A stretch of DNA of 64,000 nt from Exilibacterium sp. (GCA_028280195.1 JANQMH010000046.1:54395-118394); one strand, 5' to 3'; counted from the first letter of the stretch, positions 46,699 through 56,334 are shown. Notes: generated by a model from the letters alone, not told the origin. Program-made: numbers and translations.

Positions 46699-46924
46699 AA
46701 GGTATCTCCAAAGCATCAAAAACTACAACTGTCGCGCAAATACCGCGACCAATAAGAAAACTTAACTCTTTGATTTTGTATGAGTTTTCATCATGCAAAG
46801 ATTTTCCGAAGGTTTTCTTGAGAGTATTTTAGCTTTTCCGAGCCATTATTCCGAGTTCCCTCAGGTTGCTTCGACCCGAAATTCACACACTGGTTCTCAG
46901 TTTTAACCACCGAGCCATTGTCTG

Positions 46925-47692
46925 ATGATCACTACCACCATCGCGCCAACCTTCCTGCAGCCCGGCCAGCGGCAATATAGCGGCCCACTGCCCGCTGCTG
47001 CGCAGCTGTCCAAAGCCACTGCCACTATCGTGACACTTATAATGACACTGTTATGGGCTGCAGCCGCCGCCGGCGCGCAGGCGGCAACGCACAGCTGCAG
47101 CACTGCGGGGCACAGCGCCGGCACTCACGGTTACTTCGCCTCGATCGAGCAGGCAGTGGCGGCGGCCGCCGATCGTTTTAATCCCTATTCCATACGCGAT
47201 GACCGCGAGTACATGGGGGTGGTACTGCGCCATAAACACGCCGCCGCGACGACGGGCTTTACCTATACCGTGACCGCCGGCGATGCGGGTAAAGACAGCA
47301 TCACGCTGAAACTGCTGTTGCCGAGAGACTACGAAATTGTGGCATTCTGGCACACCCACGGCGCCGAACACTGGTCGCGCAAGTACTTTTCCGATACTGA
47401 CACGCGCTTGGCAAAACGCTGGGGGGTCCCCATTTACCTGGCCGACTTCAGCGGCATTCTCAGAGTTTACCAGCCCGGCGCGCGCACCCTTTCCCGCAAT
47501 CGGGCCAACAACCTCGGGCTCGGCCGGCGCAACGGTTACGCCATCGGCCGTGTTGTCAAACATCCCCACAGCGGTGAAGTCGTGCGCGTCAGCACGCGGG
47601 TGGTCAGCGGTGAGGCACTGCTTGCCGGCGGCCTGTTCGGGCCACAGGCGCAGCAGTGCGGCACAGAGCGAGAGCGGGCGGACCTGGTGTAG
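46925..47692 (+). CDS. Secreted DUF4329 protein with JAMM-like metal motif
   Basis: 255 residues; the start is uncertain (ATG 46925 or 47042). The hydrophobic segment MTLLWAAAAAGAQA near residue 40 looks like a signal peptide. The core motif FWHTHGAEHWSRKYFSDTDT has the HxH and SxxD pattern of JAMM metalloproteases, with an upstream Glu in DREYMGVVLR, and VPIYLADFSGILRVYQP follows as in DUF4329 proteins. It could be a periplasmic peptidase or isopeptidase (inference). It converges on the transglutaminase-like lipoprotein gene with 8 bases between the stops. Confidence 0.7.
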   Translation: MITTTIAPTFLQPGQRQYSGPLPAAAQLSKATATIVTLIMTLLWAAAAAGAQAATHSCSTAGHSAGTHGYFASIEQAVAAAADRFNPYSIRDDREYMGVVLRHKHAAATTGFTYTVTAGDAGKDSITLKLLLPRDYEIVAFWHTHGAEHWSRKYFSDTDTRLAKRWGVPIYLADFSGILRVYQPGARTLSRNRANNLGLGRRNGYAIGRVVKHPHSGEVVRVSTRVVSGEALLAGGLFGPQAQQCGTERERADLV

Positions 47693-47700
47693 AACGCTCC

Positions 47701-48879
47701 TCAATTGGCGGCCACTAACTTGTCGAGTTTACTGCGATAGCGGCGGCTGTCCCCCGCCTCCGGCGCCACCCGTGCAGCGCGCTGCAGATGGTCGCGGACC
47801 TGCTGCAGGTTGCCGAGTTTGTGGTGGATGACGGCCGCCAGATGATAAAACCGGTGCTCCCGACCATAACCGCGAATGGCGTACCTGATATGCTCCAGCG
47901 CCGCCGGGTAGTCGCCCTGCTGCAGTGCCGTTTTCGCCTTGTTGTAGCGGTAATAGGGGTTGGTCCGGCGAAAACCTGCCGCCAGCCGGTGAAATTCCCG
48001 GGCTCTGTCCTCGCGCCCCATCTGCGAATACAGGCGGCCGAGGTTGCTCAGCGCCACCAGGTCGCGGTGCGACAGTTGCAGGGCCTGCAGATAGGCGATT
48101 TCCGCCTGCTCCAGCAGGCCGGCCTTGCGGTAGAGTGAACCCAGGCTGCCCCACAGGTAACTGACGCGGGGTTCCAGCGCAATCGCCCTGCGCAAATAGC
48201 GAAACGCCTCGCGGTAGCTGTGCTGGTAGAGCAGCTGCACCCCGCGATTATTGTAAAACTGCGCGCTGGCGAGGCGTTCGCTGATGAGCCGCTGGCGATA
48301 ATTGATATCGTAGTCCTCGAGGTTCAGATCGACGACCTTCTGCCCGCCCTGTTTGAGTTTTACCAGCGTGTTGACATGTTTGTAGAACACGAAGGTATCC
48401 TCGTCCTGCATGTCCCAGATAGGCGGCACATCCACCTCGTTGATATGGGCATCCAGGCCCACCTCCCTGGCCATGGACACGAACATCAGAGTGAAAGACA
48501 AGCAGTTGCCGCGCTGAAAATAAAATGTGTCGGCGGCGCTGTAGGTTTTGAACGGGTCGTAGCTGAGTCCCATGGTCTGCGGGTGGAATATCGCTTTCAG
48601 CAGGCGCCGCAGTTTAATAGCGTCGCTAGCCCTGGCCGGCACATGGGTGCGGAGAAATGCCCGCATGTCGTCATTCAGCGCGAAAATATCCTCCTCCGGC
48701 AGCGCCGGCTGCACCGCCCCGCCGGGCAGAGCGCGGCCGCTCAGCACATCGTCCAGCTGCTGGCGGTTCGGCGGGCTGATGTCGAGGGCACGCAGCTCGG
48801 CATTGCTGGGCAGGCCCGAACAGGCCGCCAGCACAGTCACACTGAGCAGCAGGTAAGCGACGAGCAGAAACTTCGCCAT
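47701..48879 (-). CDS. TPR lipoprotein with transglutaminase-like domain
   Basis: 392 residues. The lipobox is LAAC near residue 20 (LSVTVLAACSGLP). A transglutaminase-like papain fold (about 90-200) has the candidate nucleophile in FQRGNCLSFTLMFVSMAREV, His in YKHVNTLVKL and an Asp/Asn element in LNLEDYDINY. Four to five TPRs (from about 205, starting with NRGVQLLYQHSYREAFRYLR) fill the C-terminal half. It should be anchored in the cell envelope. Whether it cleaves or ligates peptides is unknown. Confidence 0.82.
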   Translation of the reverse strand: MAKFLLVAYLLLSVTVLAACSGLPSNAELRALDISPPNRQQLDDVLSGRALPGGAVQPALPEEDIFALNDDMRAFLRTHVPARASDAIKLRRLLKAIFHPQTMGLSYDPFKTYSAADTFYFQRGNCLSFTLMFVSMAREVGLDAHINEVDVPPIWDMQDEDTFVFYKHVNTLVKLKQGGQKVVDLNLEDYDINYRQRLISERLASAQFYNNRGVQLLYQHSYREAFRYLRRAIALEPRVSYLWGSLGSLYRKAGLLEQAEIAYLQALQLSHRDLVALSNLGRLYSQMGREDRAREFHRLAAGFRRTNPYYRYNKAKTALQQGDYPAALEHIRYAIRGYGREHRFYHLAAVIHHKLGNLQQVRDHLQRAARVAPEAGDSRRYRSKLDKLVAAN

Positions 48880-49038
48880 GGCATCAGCTCCCGGGTGGTA
48901 ACCTCTATAGCATAGTCGCTGAGGCTGTTAAACCGCCAGCGGCCGATGCGGACAAGTCTGGCAGAATCGTCTCAGTACTCACAATCACAGTACTCACAAT
49001 CATAATGACTGACAGTTGTTACCAGGGGTAATCACAGC

Positions 49039-50814
49039 ATGACCGCGATCACTACCACTGCGGCCGCAACAGACGCGCCGGCGGAACTCTTCGGCCACCC
49101 GGTCGGCCTCTATGTATGCTTTACCACGGAACTGTGGGAGCGCTTCTCCTTCTACGGCATGAAGTATCTGCTGCTGCTTTACCTGACAAAATACCATTTG
49201 TTTACCGACCAGGCCGGCTACGACGTGCTCGGCGCCTATGCCGGGCTGGTCTATGCCCTGCCGCTGATCGGCGGCCTGCTGGCAGACCGTTATCTGGGTT
49301 TTCGCAAGGCGGTGGTGTTCGGCGCGGTATTGTTGACTGCCGGGCACGCCCTGATGGCCTATGAAGGCGCCGAGGCGGTCGCCTATGCCGCCGGCACTAC
49401 CCTGGCGGAGGCCCTGACCCTGCCCGACGGCAGCGTGCTGGCGGCCGGTACCGTGCTGCAGGAGAGAATCGTGATCCAGGATGTGGTGGCCCTGCAGTAT
49501 TTCTTTCTGGCACTGGCACTGATTACTGTCGGGGTGGGTTTTCTCAAGCCCAATATCTCCACCATTGTCGGGCGCCTGTACCAGCAGGGTGACGCGCGCC
49601 GCGATTCCGGCTTTACGATTTTTTATATGGGTATCAATATGGGTTCGCTCAGCGCCACTCTGCTGTGCGGCTGGCTGGGTGAAACCTATGGCTGGGGTTA
49701 CGGTTTCGGCGCCGCGGGCATCGGCATGCTGCTCGGCCTGATCACCTTTCTCTACGGCCAGAAGTTCCTCTACGGCCACGCCGAACCGGCCGAGCCGGAG
49801 CGACTCAAAGAGCCTGCCATCGGGCCCATCAACAAGGAGTGGGCGATTTACCTGGGCAGTATCGCCTCACTGGCAGTGGTATGGTTCCTGGTGCAAAACG
49901 AACCGGTGGTTCACCTGGCGCAAAACAGTCTGCTGATTGTCGCCATCGTCGGCCTGGTGCTTTACGCCATGCTCTACCAGGAGGACAAGCAGATAGACAG
50001 GGCCGCCATCGCGCTGGCGGTACTGACAAGCGCCGTCGGCCTGGTCTGGGCCTTTACCGATATCGACCTGTGGCTGGGCCTGATGCTGCTGTGCCTGGCG
50101 GGTTTCATTGTCTACGGTTTCAAAGTCCACCACAGCGACGAGTATTCCCGCACCGTAGTGCTGATGGTGCTGATCGTCTCGACCGTGGTGTTCTGGGCGC
50201 TGTTCGAGCAGAGCGCCGGCTCCATGACGCTCTATGCCGACCGCATCGTAGACCGCAGTATCGGCACTGGTGAAATCCGCGCCTCCCAATTCGGCTCGCT
50301 AAACCCGGCTTTCATCATCCTGCTGGCCATCCCGTTTGCCGCACTGTGGACCTGGCTGGCGCGACGCGGCTGGGAGCCGTCCACACCGGTGAAGTTCGGC
50401 CTCGGCATCATGCAGGCGGGCCTCGGCTTTGGCGCGCTGGTACTGGGTGCGCAATTTCCCGATGAGGCCGGCAAGGTGGCCATGATCTGGCTGGTTCTGG
50501 CCTACCTGCTGCACACCTGCGGCGAGCTGTGCCTGTCGCCGGTCGGCCTTTCCGCAGTGACCAAGCTGTCCATCGGCCGCGTCGTGGGCGTCAGTATGGG
50601 CACCTGGTTTCTGGCCACGGCCCTGTCGGAAACCGTGGCCACCCGCATTGGCAAAATGGCGGCCATCGACACCGGTGCGACCGGCGATGCGGCCTCGATA
50701 CTAACCACCTACACCGAACTCTACGAATACCTGATGTGGTGGGGAATAGGCGTCGGCCTACTGATGATCCTGATCTCGCCAATACTGCGCAAAGGCATGC
50801 GCGGCATACACTAA
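49039..50814 (+). CDS. POT-family proton-coupled di/tripeptide transporter
   Basis: 591 residues, 12-14 membrane helices. The family motif ELWERFSFYGMKYLLLLYL is present near residue 31 (ExxERFxxYG), with GGLLADRYLGFRKAVVFG and FLKPNISTIVGRLYQ later; both are POT/PTR2 signatures. It imports di- and tripeptides with protons across the inner membrane. It is directly convergent with an M2 peptidyl-dipeptidase gene, a striking functional match: the enzyme releases dipeptides that this carrier could take up (inference). Confidence 0.95.
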   Translation: MTAITTTAAATDAPAELFGHPVGLYVCFTTELWERFSFYGMKYLLLLYLTKYHLFTDQAGYDVLGAYAGLVYALPLIGGLLADRYLGFRKAVVFGAVLLTAGHALMAYEGAEAVAYAAGTTLAEALTLPDGSVLAAGTVLQERIVIQDVVALQYFFLALALITVGVGFLKPNISTIVGRLYQQGDARRDSGFTIFYMGINMGSLSATLLCGWLGETYGWGYGFGAAGIGMLLGLITFLYGQKFLYGHAEPAEPERLKEPAIGPINKEWAIYLGSIASLAVVWFLVQNEPVVHLAQNSLLIVAIVGLVLYAMLYQEDKQIDRAAIALAVLTSAVGLVWAFTDIDLWLGLMLLCLAGFIVYGFKVHHSDEYSRTVVLMVLIVSTVVFWALFEQSAGSMTLYADRIVDRSIGTGEIRASQFGSLNPAFIILLAIPFAALWTWLARRGWEPSTPVKFGLGIMQAGLGFGALVLGAQFPDEAGKVAMIWLVLAYLLHTCGELCLSPVGLSAVTKLSIGRVVGVSMGTWFLATALSETVATRIGKMAAIDTGATGDAASILTTYTELYEYLMWWGIGVGLLMILISPILRKGMRGIH

Positions 50815-50843
50815 ACACTAGCGACTAGCCACTAGCAACTAAA

Positions 50844-52664
50844 TCACCACCCACACTGCCGCCCGCGGTTCTGCTCATCGAGCCAGGTCTTCAGCGGCTC
50901 GAAGTAGGCGAGGATCGCCGAGGCATCCAGCTCCCTCTGCCCGGTCAATGCCTGCATGGCATCCTGCCAGGGCCTGCTGGCGCCGAGTGCCATCATGTCC
51001 TCAAGCCTGGCGCCGGCCTCCTTGCTGTTATAGATCGAGCAGCGGTGCAGCGGCCCCTGGTAACCGGCAGTTTCACACACCGACTGGTGAAACTGAAACT
51101 GCTGGATAAAAGCCAGGAAATAGCGCATATAGGGGATATTGCCGGGGATGTGGAATTTAGCTCCGGGATCGAAGTCGGCTTCCGAACGCGCCACCGGCGC
51201 GGCAATACCCTGGTATTTTTCGCGCAGGTCCCACCAGCCGCGATTGTAGTTCTGCGGCGCCAGCTCGCCGTTGAACACCTGCCAGCGCCATTTGTCCACC
51301 AGCAGTCCAAAGGGCAGGAAAGCGATTTTTTCCAGCGCCATATTCATGAGATAACCGAGATCCTCCGACAGCGGCGGCTCCTCCTCCAGCAGGCCGAGCT
51401 GCACCAGGTAGCTCGGCGTTACCGACAGGGAGATGGTATCGCCGAGCGCCTCGTGAAAGCCGTCGTTGGCGCTGGCTTTGTAGAGATAGGGCTGGTTTTT
51501 GTAAGCGCGCTGGTAAAAGTTGTGGCCCAGTTCGTGGTGTACGGTCTGAAAATCCTCGGCGGTTTTCTCGATACACATCTTGATTCTGAGATCATCGAGG
51601 TTGTCCAGATCCCAGGCACTGGCGTGACAGACGACTTCGCGATCGCGGGGCTTGGTGAACAGCGAGCGCTGCCAGAAAGTCTCCGGCAGCGGCTCAAAAC
51701 CTACCGAGGTGAAAAACGCTTCGGCGACTTTCACCATGTCGATTTCGCTCATACCGCTCTGCACGATCAGCTCGGTCAAATCGTAGCTCTGCTCGGCGCC
51801 CTCGGGCTTCACCAGCGGGTAAACATTGCCCCACTGCTGCGCCCACATATTGCCGAGCAGATGCGCCGGAATTTTGCCGCTGGCCGGCACCACATCCTCG
51901 CCGTAGTAATCGCTGAGCCGGTCGCGCACATGGCAGTGCAGGGCCTCATACAGCGGCTTGACCTTGTTCCACTGGGCGTCGACATCGGCGGCAAAGGCAT
52001 CGGCGTCCATATCGTATTTGGAGCGCCACATCACACTCAGATTGTCATAGCCCAGCTGCCGGGCGCCGGCATTGGCAATCTCCACCTGGCGCGCGTATTT
52101 TGCCCGCATAGGGGGTGATACCGTGCGCCAGCCGGCCCACAGCTCCTGCATCAGCGCGGCGTCGCGGCTGGTGGCAAGGGTGCGCACCATATCTTCGAGG
52201 CTGTAACAGCGCTCGGTATTGCAGTACTGCCCCGTGCCATAGATAGCCTGCAGCTCGGAGCCGATTTGCGCCAGCTCTGCGGCCAGCCCGACGTCGGCCG
52301 GGGCGGGAAAGCTCAGATCCTGCTTCAGCCGCTGCAGCTGGCGGCGGGTATCGTCATCCAGCTGCAGCTGATCGAACCTGGCCGCCTCTGCGGCGTAGTT
52401 GACCGACAGCAGGGTATACTCCTTTACCGCACGGGCTTCGACGAACTGACTGTCGACACTGATAAAATTGGCCGCCAGCCAGGCGGCGCGGGCGACATAT
52501 TCGGAAGCGGCTTCCAGCTCGGCATTCGCCTGCTCGACAAAGGACCGGGCATCGTCGGCATCGAGCGGCGGCGCCGGCGCGGCACTTTTCTCAGTGGGCT
52601 GGCAGCCCAGCAGAGCGCAGGCAATCAGAATCAGAACTACAGGCAAGTTTTTATACGTTTTCAT
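50844..52664 (-). CDS. M2-family peptidyl-dipeptidase (ACE-like) lipoprotein
   Basis: About 606 residues from the ATG at 52664. The lipobox LLGC (IACALLGCQP) makes it an envelope lipoprotein, unlike soluble animal ACE. The zinc motif HHELGH lies in QTVHHELGHNFYQRA, with the third ligand Glu in FHEALGDTISLS. It releases C-terminal dipeptides from oligopeptides. It is convergent with the POT transporter (29 bases between stops) and followed on the other side by the dispersed palindromic element copy 2. Confidence 0.93.
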   Translation of the reverse strand: MKTYKNLPVVLILIACALLGCQPTEKSAAPAPPLDADDARSFVEQANAELEAASEYVARAAWLAANFISVDSQFVEARAVKEYTLLSVNYAAEAARFDQLQLDDDTRRQLQRLKQDLSFPAPADVGLAAELAQIGSELQAIYGTGQYCNTERCYSLEDMVRTLATSRDAALMQELWAGWRTVSPPMRAKYARQVEIANAGARQLGYDNLSVMWRSKYDMDADAFAADVDAQWNKVKPLYEALHCHVRDRLSDYYGEDVVPASGKIPAHLLGNMWAQQWGNVYPLVKPEGAEQSYDLTELIVQSGMSEIDMVKVAEAFFTSVGFEPLPETFWQRSLFTKPRDREVVCHASAWDLDNLDDLRIKMCIEKTAEDFQTVHHELGHNFYQRAYKNQPYLYKASANDGFHEALGDTISLSVTPSYLVQLGLLEEEPPLSEDLGYLMNMALEKIAFLPFGLLVDKWRWQVFNGELAPQNYNRGWWDLREKYQGIAAPVARSEADFDPGAKFHIPGNIPYMRYFLAFIQQFQFHQSVCETAGYQGPLHRCSIYNSKEAGARLEDMMALGASRPWQDAMQALTGQRELDASAILAYFEPLKTWLDEQNRGRQCGW

Positions 52665-53201
52665 TAGTTTCCCCCAGCATGACCAGTTACAGGAGTTAAA
52701 CGGTTGGGGCGGCAATTACCTGAATTTGGATAGGGTTCCGATTCGCCGCACGCTCTGGCTCGCACGGCACTGACCTCAGCAGAGCGGTGCCAATGATCGG
52801 CTCGCCGTAGCCCCGCGAGCGATAGTACCGCGGTGGTAGGCCCTAAGCCGGCTGGTGGGGCTTGCGGTTCGAGACTCTCGACAGCAGGGATGCTGGCGTG
52901 AAGCCTACAGGGGTGGAGCGGGAAATAGCGAAGCACCGCTTCGCCCCGCGGAACGACCGAAATCTGTGATTTCGGGCTGGGCCCGCTTGCGGGTATCCAC
53001 GGCGTGTCTCGAACCGCAAGCCCCACCAGCCGGCTTAGGGCCGGATCGATTGGCACCGCTCTGCTGACGCCAGTACCATCCGCACCGCCCTGCGATCGTA
53101 CCAATACAGATCCGCTATAAGCACTGAGCCGCCTTCCGTCACCTGGCTTCAACTGTTTCGACCTCGACATCGCCTTGCCAAACCGAGTCGCCGACTACAC
53201 A
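52665..53201. other. Intergenic region with dispersed palindromic element
   Basis: 537 bases between the peptidase start and the matB stop. Most is the 204-bp element at 52839-53042. The remaining pieces show no convincing gene or terminator. Confidence 0.4.
52839..53042. repeat. Dispersed palindromic intergenic element, copy 2 (204 bp)
   Basis: Perfect 37-bp terminal inverted repeats at 52839-52875 and 53006-53042 flank a 130-bp core that is about 93 percent identical to copy 1 at 24036-24237 and keeps all four hairpins (CAGCA/TGCTG, GCGAAGC/GCTTCGC, CCGAAATC/GATTTCGG, CCCGC/GCGGG). The arms differ from copy 1 by five substitutions and one base insertion, and each change is matched in the opposite arm. 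It has the same orientation as copy 1. Confidence 0.9.
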
Positions 53202-54719
53202 CTATGCCGTAAACAAACCCTGATAGGTCTCCCTGAGCAGATTCTTCTGCACCTTGCCCATCGCGTTTCTCGGCAGCTGCGTTACGCAGACAATTTTTTT
53301 CGGAATTTTGTAATTGGCCAGCTGCCCCTTGAGCCGAGTCAGCAGCCGGCTTGCATCGATATCTGTCCCGGACTGCGGCACAACCACGGCGACAACCGCC
53401 TCACCAAAATCGGGATGCGGCACACCGATTACCGCCGACTCGCAAATATCCTCCAGCTCATCGATCACCAGTTCCACTTCCTTGGGGTAAATATTGAGCC
53501 CGCCACTGATGACCATGTCTTTCGAACGACCGACAATGGCCAGATAACCGTCGCTGTCTATCAGCCCCTTATCACCGGTATTGAAGAAACCGTCGGCGGT
53601 GAAATCCTCGCGGGTCTTCTCCGGCATACGCCAGTAGCCCTTGAAAACATTGGCGCCCCTCACCTGCACATCACCGACCTCCGCAACCGCCAGCGCCTCC
53701 CCCTGCGGCCCCACCACACGCACCTCCACCCCCGGCAGCGGCGGGCCTACCGAGCCGGCTTTGCGCCGGCCGTGTAAGGGGTTGGAAGTATTCATATTGG
53801 TTTCAGTCATACCGTAACGCTCGAGAATGGTATGCCCGCTGCGCCGCTCGAACTGCGTAAACGTTGCCGCCAGCAGCGGGGCCGAGCCGCAGATAAACAG
53901 GCGCATATTGCGGCAGTCCTGCCGCGAAAAACGCGGCTGCGCTAACAGCCGCGTATAATAAGTGGGAACGCCCATCATTACCGTCGCCTCAGGCAGCCGC
54001 TCAATGACCTCACCGGCATCGAACTTCGCCAGATACAGCATTTTCGCCCCGCTGATCAGCGCACAGCCCAGTGCCACGAACAAGCCGTGAACATGAAACA
54101 TCGGCAGCGCATGCAGCAATGTGTCGCCTTCACTGAACCCCCAGGCCGCCGCCAGCGCGGTGGCGTTGGCAGCGAGATTGCCATGGCTGAGCATAATGCC
54201 CTTGGGGCGGCCGGTAGTGCCGGAAGAATACAGCAGCGCGGCAATATCGTCGGCACCGCAGTCGAGCGTGGCGAACTCCGCAGCACACTCGCCGACCCGG
54301 TCAAACAGCGCCGGCCCCAGCACAAAACAGCGCCCGATATTGCGGGCGGCAGCCAGACTCGCCAGCGTCTCACTGTAGGCCTGAGAGCAGATCGCGGCAC
54401 CGGGCTCGGCATTATCGAGAAAATAATCCAGTTCACTGCGCCGGTAGGCGGTATTGAGCGGGTGATAGATCAAACCGGCGCGCAGACAGCCCAGATACAG
54501 CGCCACACCCTGGGAGCATTTATCGATTTGCACACTGACCCTGTCGCCCGCCTGCAGGCCCTGTGCCGTCAGAAAATTTGCCCAGCGCCCGGACTCCTCG
54601 ACGAGATCGACATAGCGGTATGAAGGGCCGGCGCCGGCGGCCGCCTGCAGCGCAATGCGATTGCCATCGGCGGGAAAATGGCGGCGGAAAACCTGAAACA
54701 GATTTTGGCTGTCCGGCAT
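53202..54719 (-). CDS. matB: Malonyl-CoA synthetase (MatB-like acyl-CoA ligase)
   Basis: 505 residues of the adenylate-forming family. The ATP-binding loop is LLYSSGTTGRPKGIMLSH, the A5-type motif is ERYGMTETNMNTSNP, a sequence typical of malonyl-CoA synthetases, and TGDKGLIDSDGYLAIVGRSK and the late NAMGKVQKN supply the hinge and catalytic Lys. It should activate malonate or methylmalonate with ATP and CoA. The MatA decarboxylase and malonate transporter are not nearby, so the role may be broader acyl activation. pepD lies 12 bases upstream in the same direction. Confidence 0.88.
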   Translation of the reverse strand: MPDSQNLFQVFRRHFPADGNRIALQAAAGAGPSYRYVDLVEESGRWANFLTAQGLQAGDRVSVQIDKCSQGVALYLGCLRAGLIYHPLNTAYRRSELDYFLDNAEPGAAICSQAYSETLASLAAARNIGRCFVLGPALFDRVGECAAEFATLDCGADDIAALLYSSGTTGRPKGIMLSHGNLAANATALAAAWGFSEGDTLLHALPMFHVHGLFVALGCALISGAKMLYLAKFDAGEVIERLPEATVMMGVPTYYTRLLAQPRFSRQDCRNMRLFICGSAPLLAATFTQFERRSGHTILERYGMTETNMNTSNPLHGRRKAGSVGPPLPGVEVRVVGPQGEALAVAEVGDVQVRGANVFKGYWRMPEKTREDFTADGFFNTGDKGLIDSDGYLAIVGRSKDMVISGGLNIYPKEVELVIDELEDICESAVIGVPHPDFGEAVVAVVVPQSGTDIDASRLLTRLKGQLANYKIPKKIVCVTQLPRNAMGKVQKNLLRETYQGLFTA

Positions 54720-54731
54720 GCGTGAATACTC

Positions 54732-56180
54732 CTACAGCTGCCGGACCAGGCCGGTAAGCAGGCGCCAGAAAGGTTCCACCGTGCTGATATCCAGCCTCTC
54801 CGCCGGGGAGTGGGCGCCGCGAATGGTGGGGCCGAAGGAGATAATGTCCACCTCGCCCATTTTACTTTTCAAAATACCGCACTCGAGTCCGGCGTGAATG
54901 GCCTTGACCTGCGCTTCTTCGTCAAACAGCTGCCGGTAGAGCGCACGGGTTTGCGCCAGCAGCCCGCTGTCGAAGTCCGGCTTCCAGCCGGGATAACTCA
55001 ACACGCTTTCGGCTGCAAACTGAAACCCTTCGGCAATCGACAGTACCGTAGCCATCAGTGCCTGCGCCTCGTCCTCGTTGAAAAAGCGCAGGCTGGCAGT
55101 AACACCCAGCACGGCGCCCTCCGTTTTGACCAGCGCCAGGTTACAGCTCAGGTCGACCAGTTCGGCGGGCTGCGACAGATTGTAACTCTGCGCGCCATGT
55201 GGCAGCGCCAGCAGGAACTGGCACAGGCCGGCCTGAGCATCCCGGGTAAACACCTCGGCTATATCGCAGTCTTCCAGCGCCAGTTGCAATTGCCGGTCGG
55301 CCGCGGGCAAAAAGCTCAGCCAGCGCGCCTGCATACGCTGATTCAGGCGCTCCAACTCCACCACCTGCTGCCGCGGGCAACTGAAGTCGACAGTCGCCGA
55401 GCGCGGGATAACGTTGTGGGCGACGCCGCCGTTGAAAGCACTGAGCCGCACGCCGAGTGCCGCCGCCTCGTACAGCCACTGCGCCAGCAACTTATTGGCA
55501 TTGCCAAGTTGCTGATGGATCTGCAGGCCCGAATGACCGCCGGCCAGGCCACTGAGCCGCAAGCGCAGGCCCCGTTCGCCGACCGGCGCCGGCTCGCGCT
55601 GCAACTGGCGGGTAAACACCCAGCCGCGCCCGCCGGCGCAGCCGATAAACAACTCGCCCCAGTCCTCGGTATCGAGATTGAGCATACGCCGGCCGCTGAG
55701 CAGGGAAGTGTCGATGTTGAGCGCACCGCCCATACCCGTCTCTTCATCCAGCGTAAACAGCAGTTCCAGCGGCGGGTGCACCACCTCGGCATCGGTCATC
55801 AGCGCCAGTGCGGCGGCACAACCGAGGCCATTATCGGCGCCGAGCGTGGTGCGGTCGGCGCACAGCCAGTTGTCGCGCACCTGCAGGGACAGCGGGTCGA
55901 CATTGAAATCGTGATCGCTGTCATCGGTTTTTACCGTCACCATATCGAGATGGTTCTGAATAATCAGCGGCGGCCTTTGTTCGAGGCCCCCATTGCCGGG
56001 CACCCGGATCAGCAGATTGCCAATGGCGTCGGTCTGCCACTGGCAATCGTGCTGCTCGGCAAGTTCCACCAGGTACTGGCGAATACGCTGCTCGTGTTTC
56101 GAGGGCCGGGGTATGCGGCTGATGGCATAGAAATGATCCCACAGATGACGCGGGGTATCGGGGTACGCAGCGGGTTTCAT
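54732..56180 (-). CDS. pepD: Aminoacyl-histidine dipeptidase (M20C)
   Basis: 482 residues. The M20C family zinc sites appear as IIQNHLDMVTVKTDDSDHDF, TTLGADNGLGCAAALALM and LFTLDEETGMGGALNI. Length matches bacterial PepD, which cleaves Xaa-His and other dipeptides in the cytoplasm. It sits near a dipeptide transporter and a dipeptide-releasing protease and could finish the breakdown of imported dipeptides (inference). It is co-directional with matB, and its ATG at 56180 is divergent from the RND operon. Confidence 0.92.
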   Translation of the reverse strand: MKPAAYPDTPRHLWDHFYAISRIPRPSKHEQRIRQYLVELAEQHDCQWQTDAIGNLLIRVPGNGGLEQRPPLIIQNHLDMVTVKTDDSDHDFNVDPLSLQVRDNWLCADRTTLGADNGLGCAAALALMTDAEVVHPPLELLFTLDEETGMGGALNIDTSLLSGRRMLNLDTEDWGELFIGCAGGRGWVFTRQLQREPAPVGERGLRLRLSGLAGGHSGLQIHQQLGNANKLLAQWLYEAAALGVRLSAFNGGVAHNVIPRSATVDFSCPRQQVVELERLNQRMQARWLSFLPAADRQLQLALEDCDIAEVFTRDAQAGLCQFLLALPHGAQSYNLSQPAELVDLSCNLALVKTEGAVLGVTASLRFFNEDEAQALMATVLSIAEGFQFAAESVLSYPGWKPDFDSGLLAQTRALYRQLFDEEAQVKAIHAGLECGILKSKMGEVDIISFGPTIRGAHSPAERLDISTVEPFWRLLTGLVRQL

Positions 56181-56297
56181 AAATCTCGAATCCAGATATA
56201 TGGAAATCTACGGTTGGCATGCAACGCCGGCAATTTAAACATATTCGGCATCAACATTTAATACGAAATAACCTGCAAAAAATCTGTAAGAAAGCCA

Positions 56298-56334
56298 ATA
56301 CCTTCAAAAGATACCCTATACCTTCAAAAGATAC
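56298..56334. promoter_or_regulatory. Two direct repeats, 20-bp period, in the pepD/RND promoter region
   Basis: The 17-base unit ATACCTTCAAAAGATAC occurs exactly at 56298-56314 and 56318-56334, placing copies two helical turns apart in the 260-base divergent region between pepD and the RND operon. Direct repeats at this spacing are typical of activator binding. The partner protein is unknown. Confidence 0.5.
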
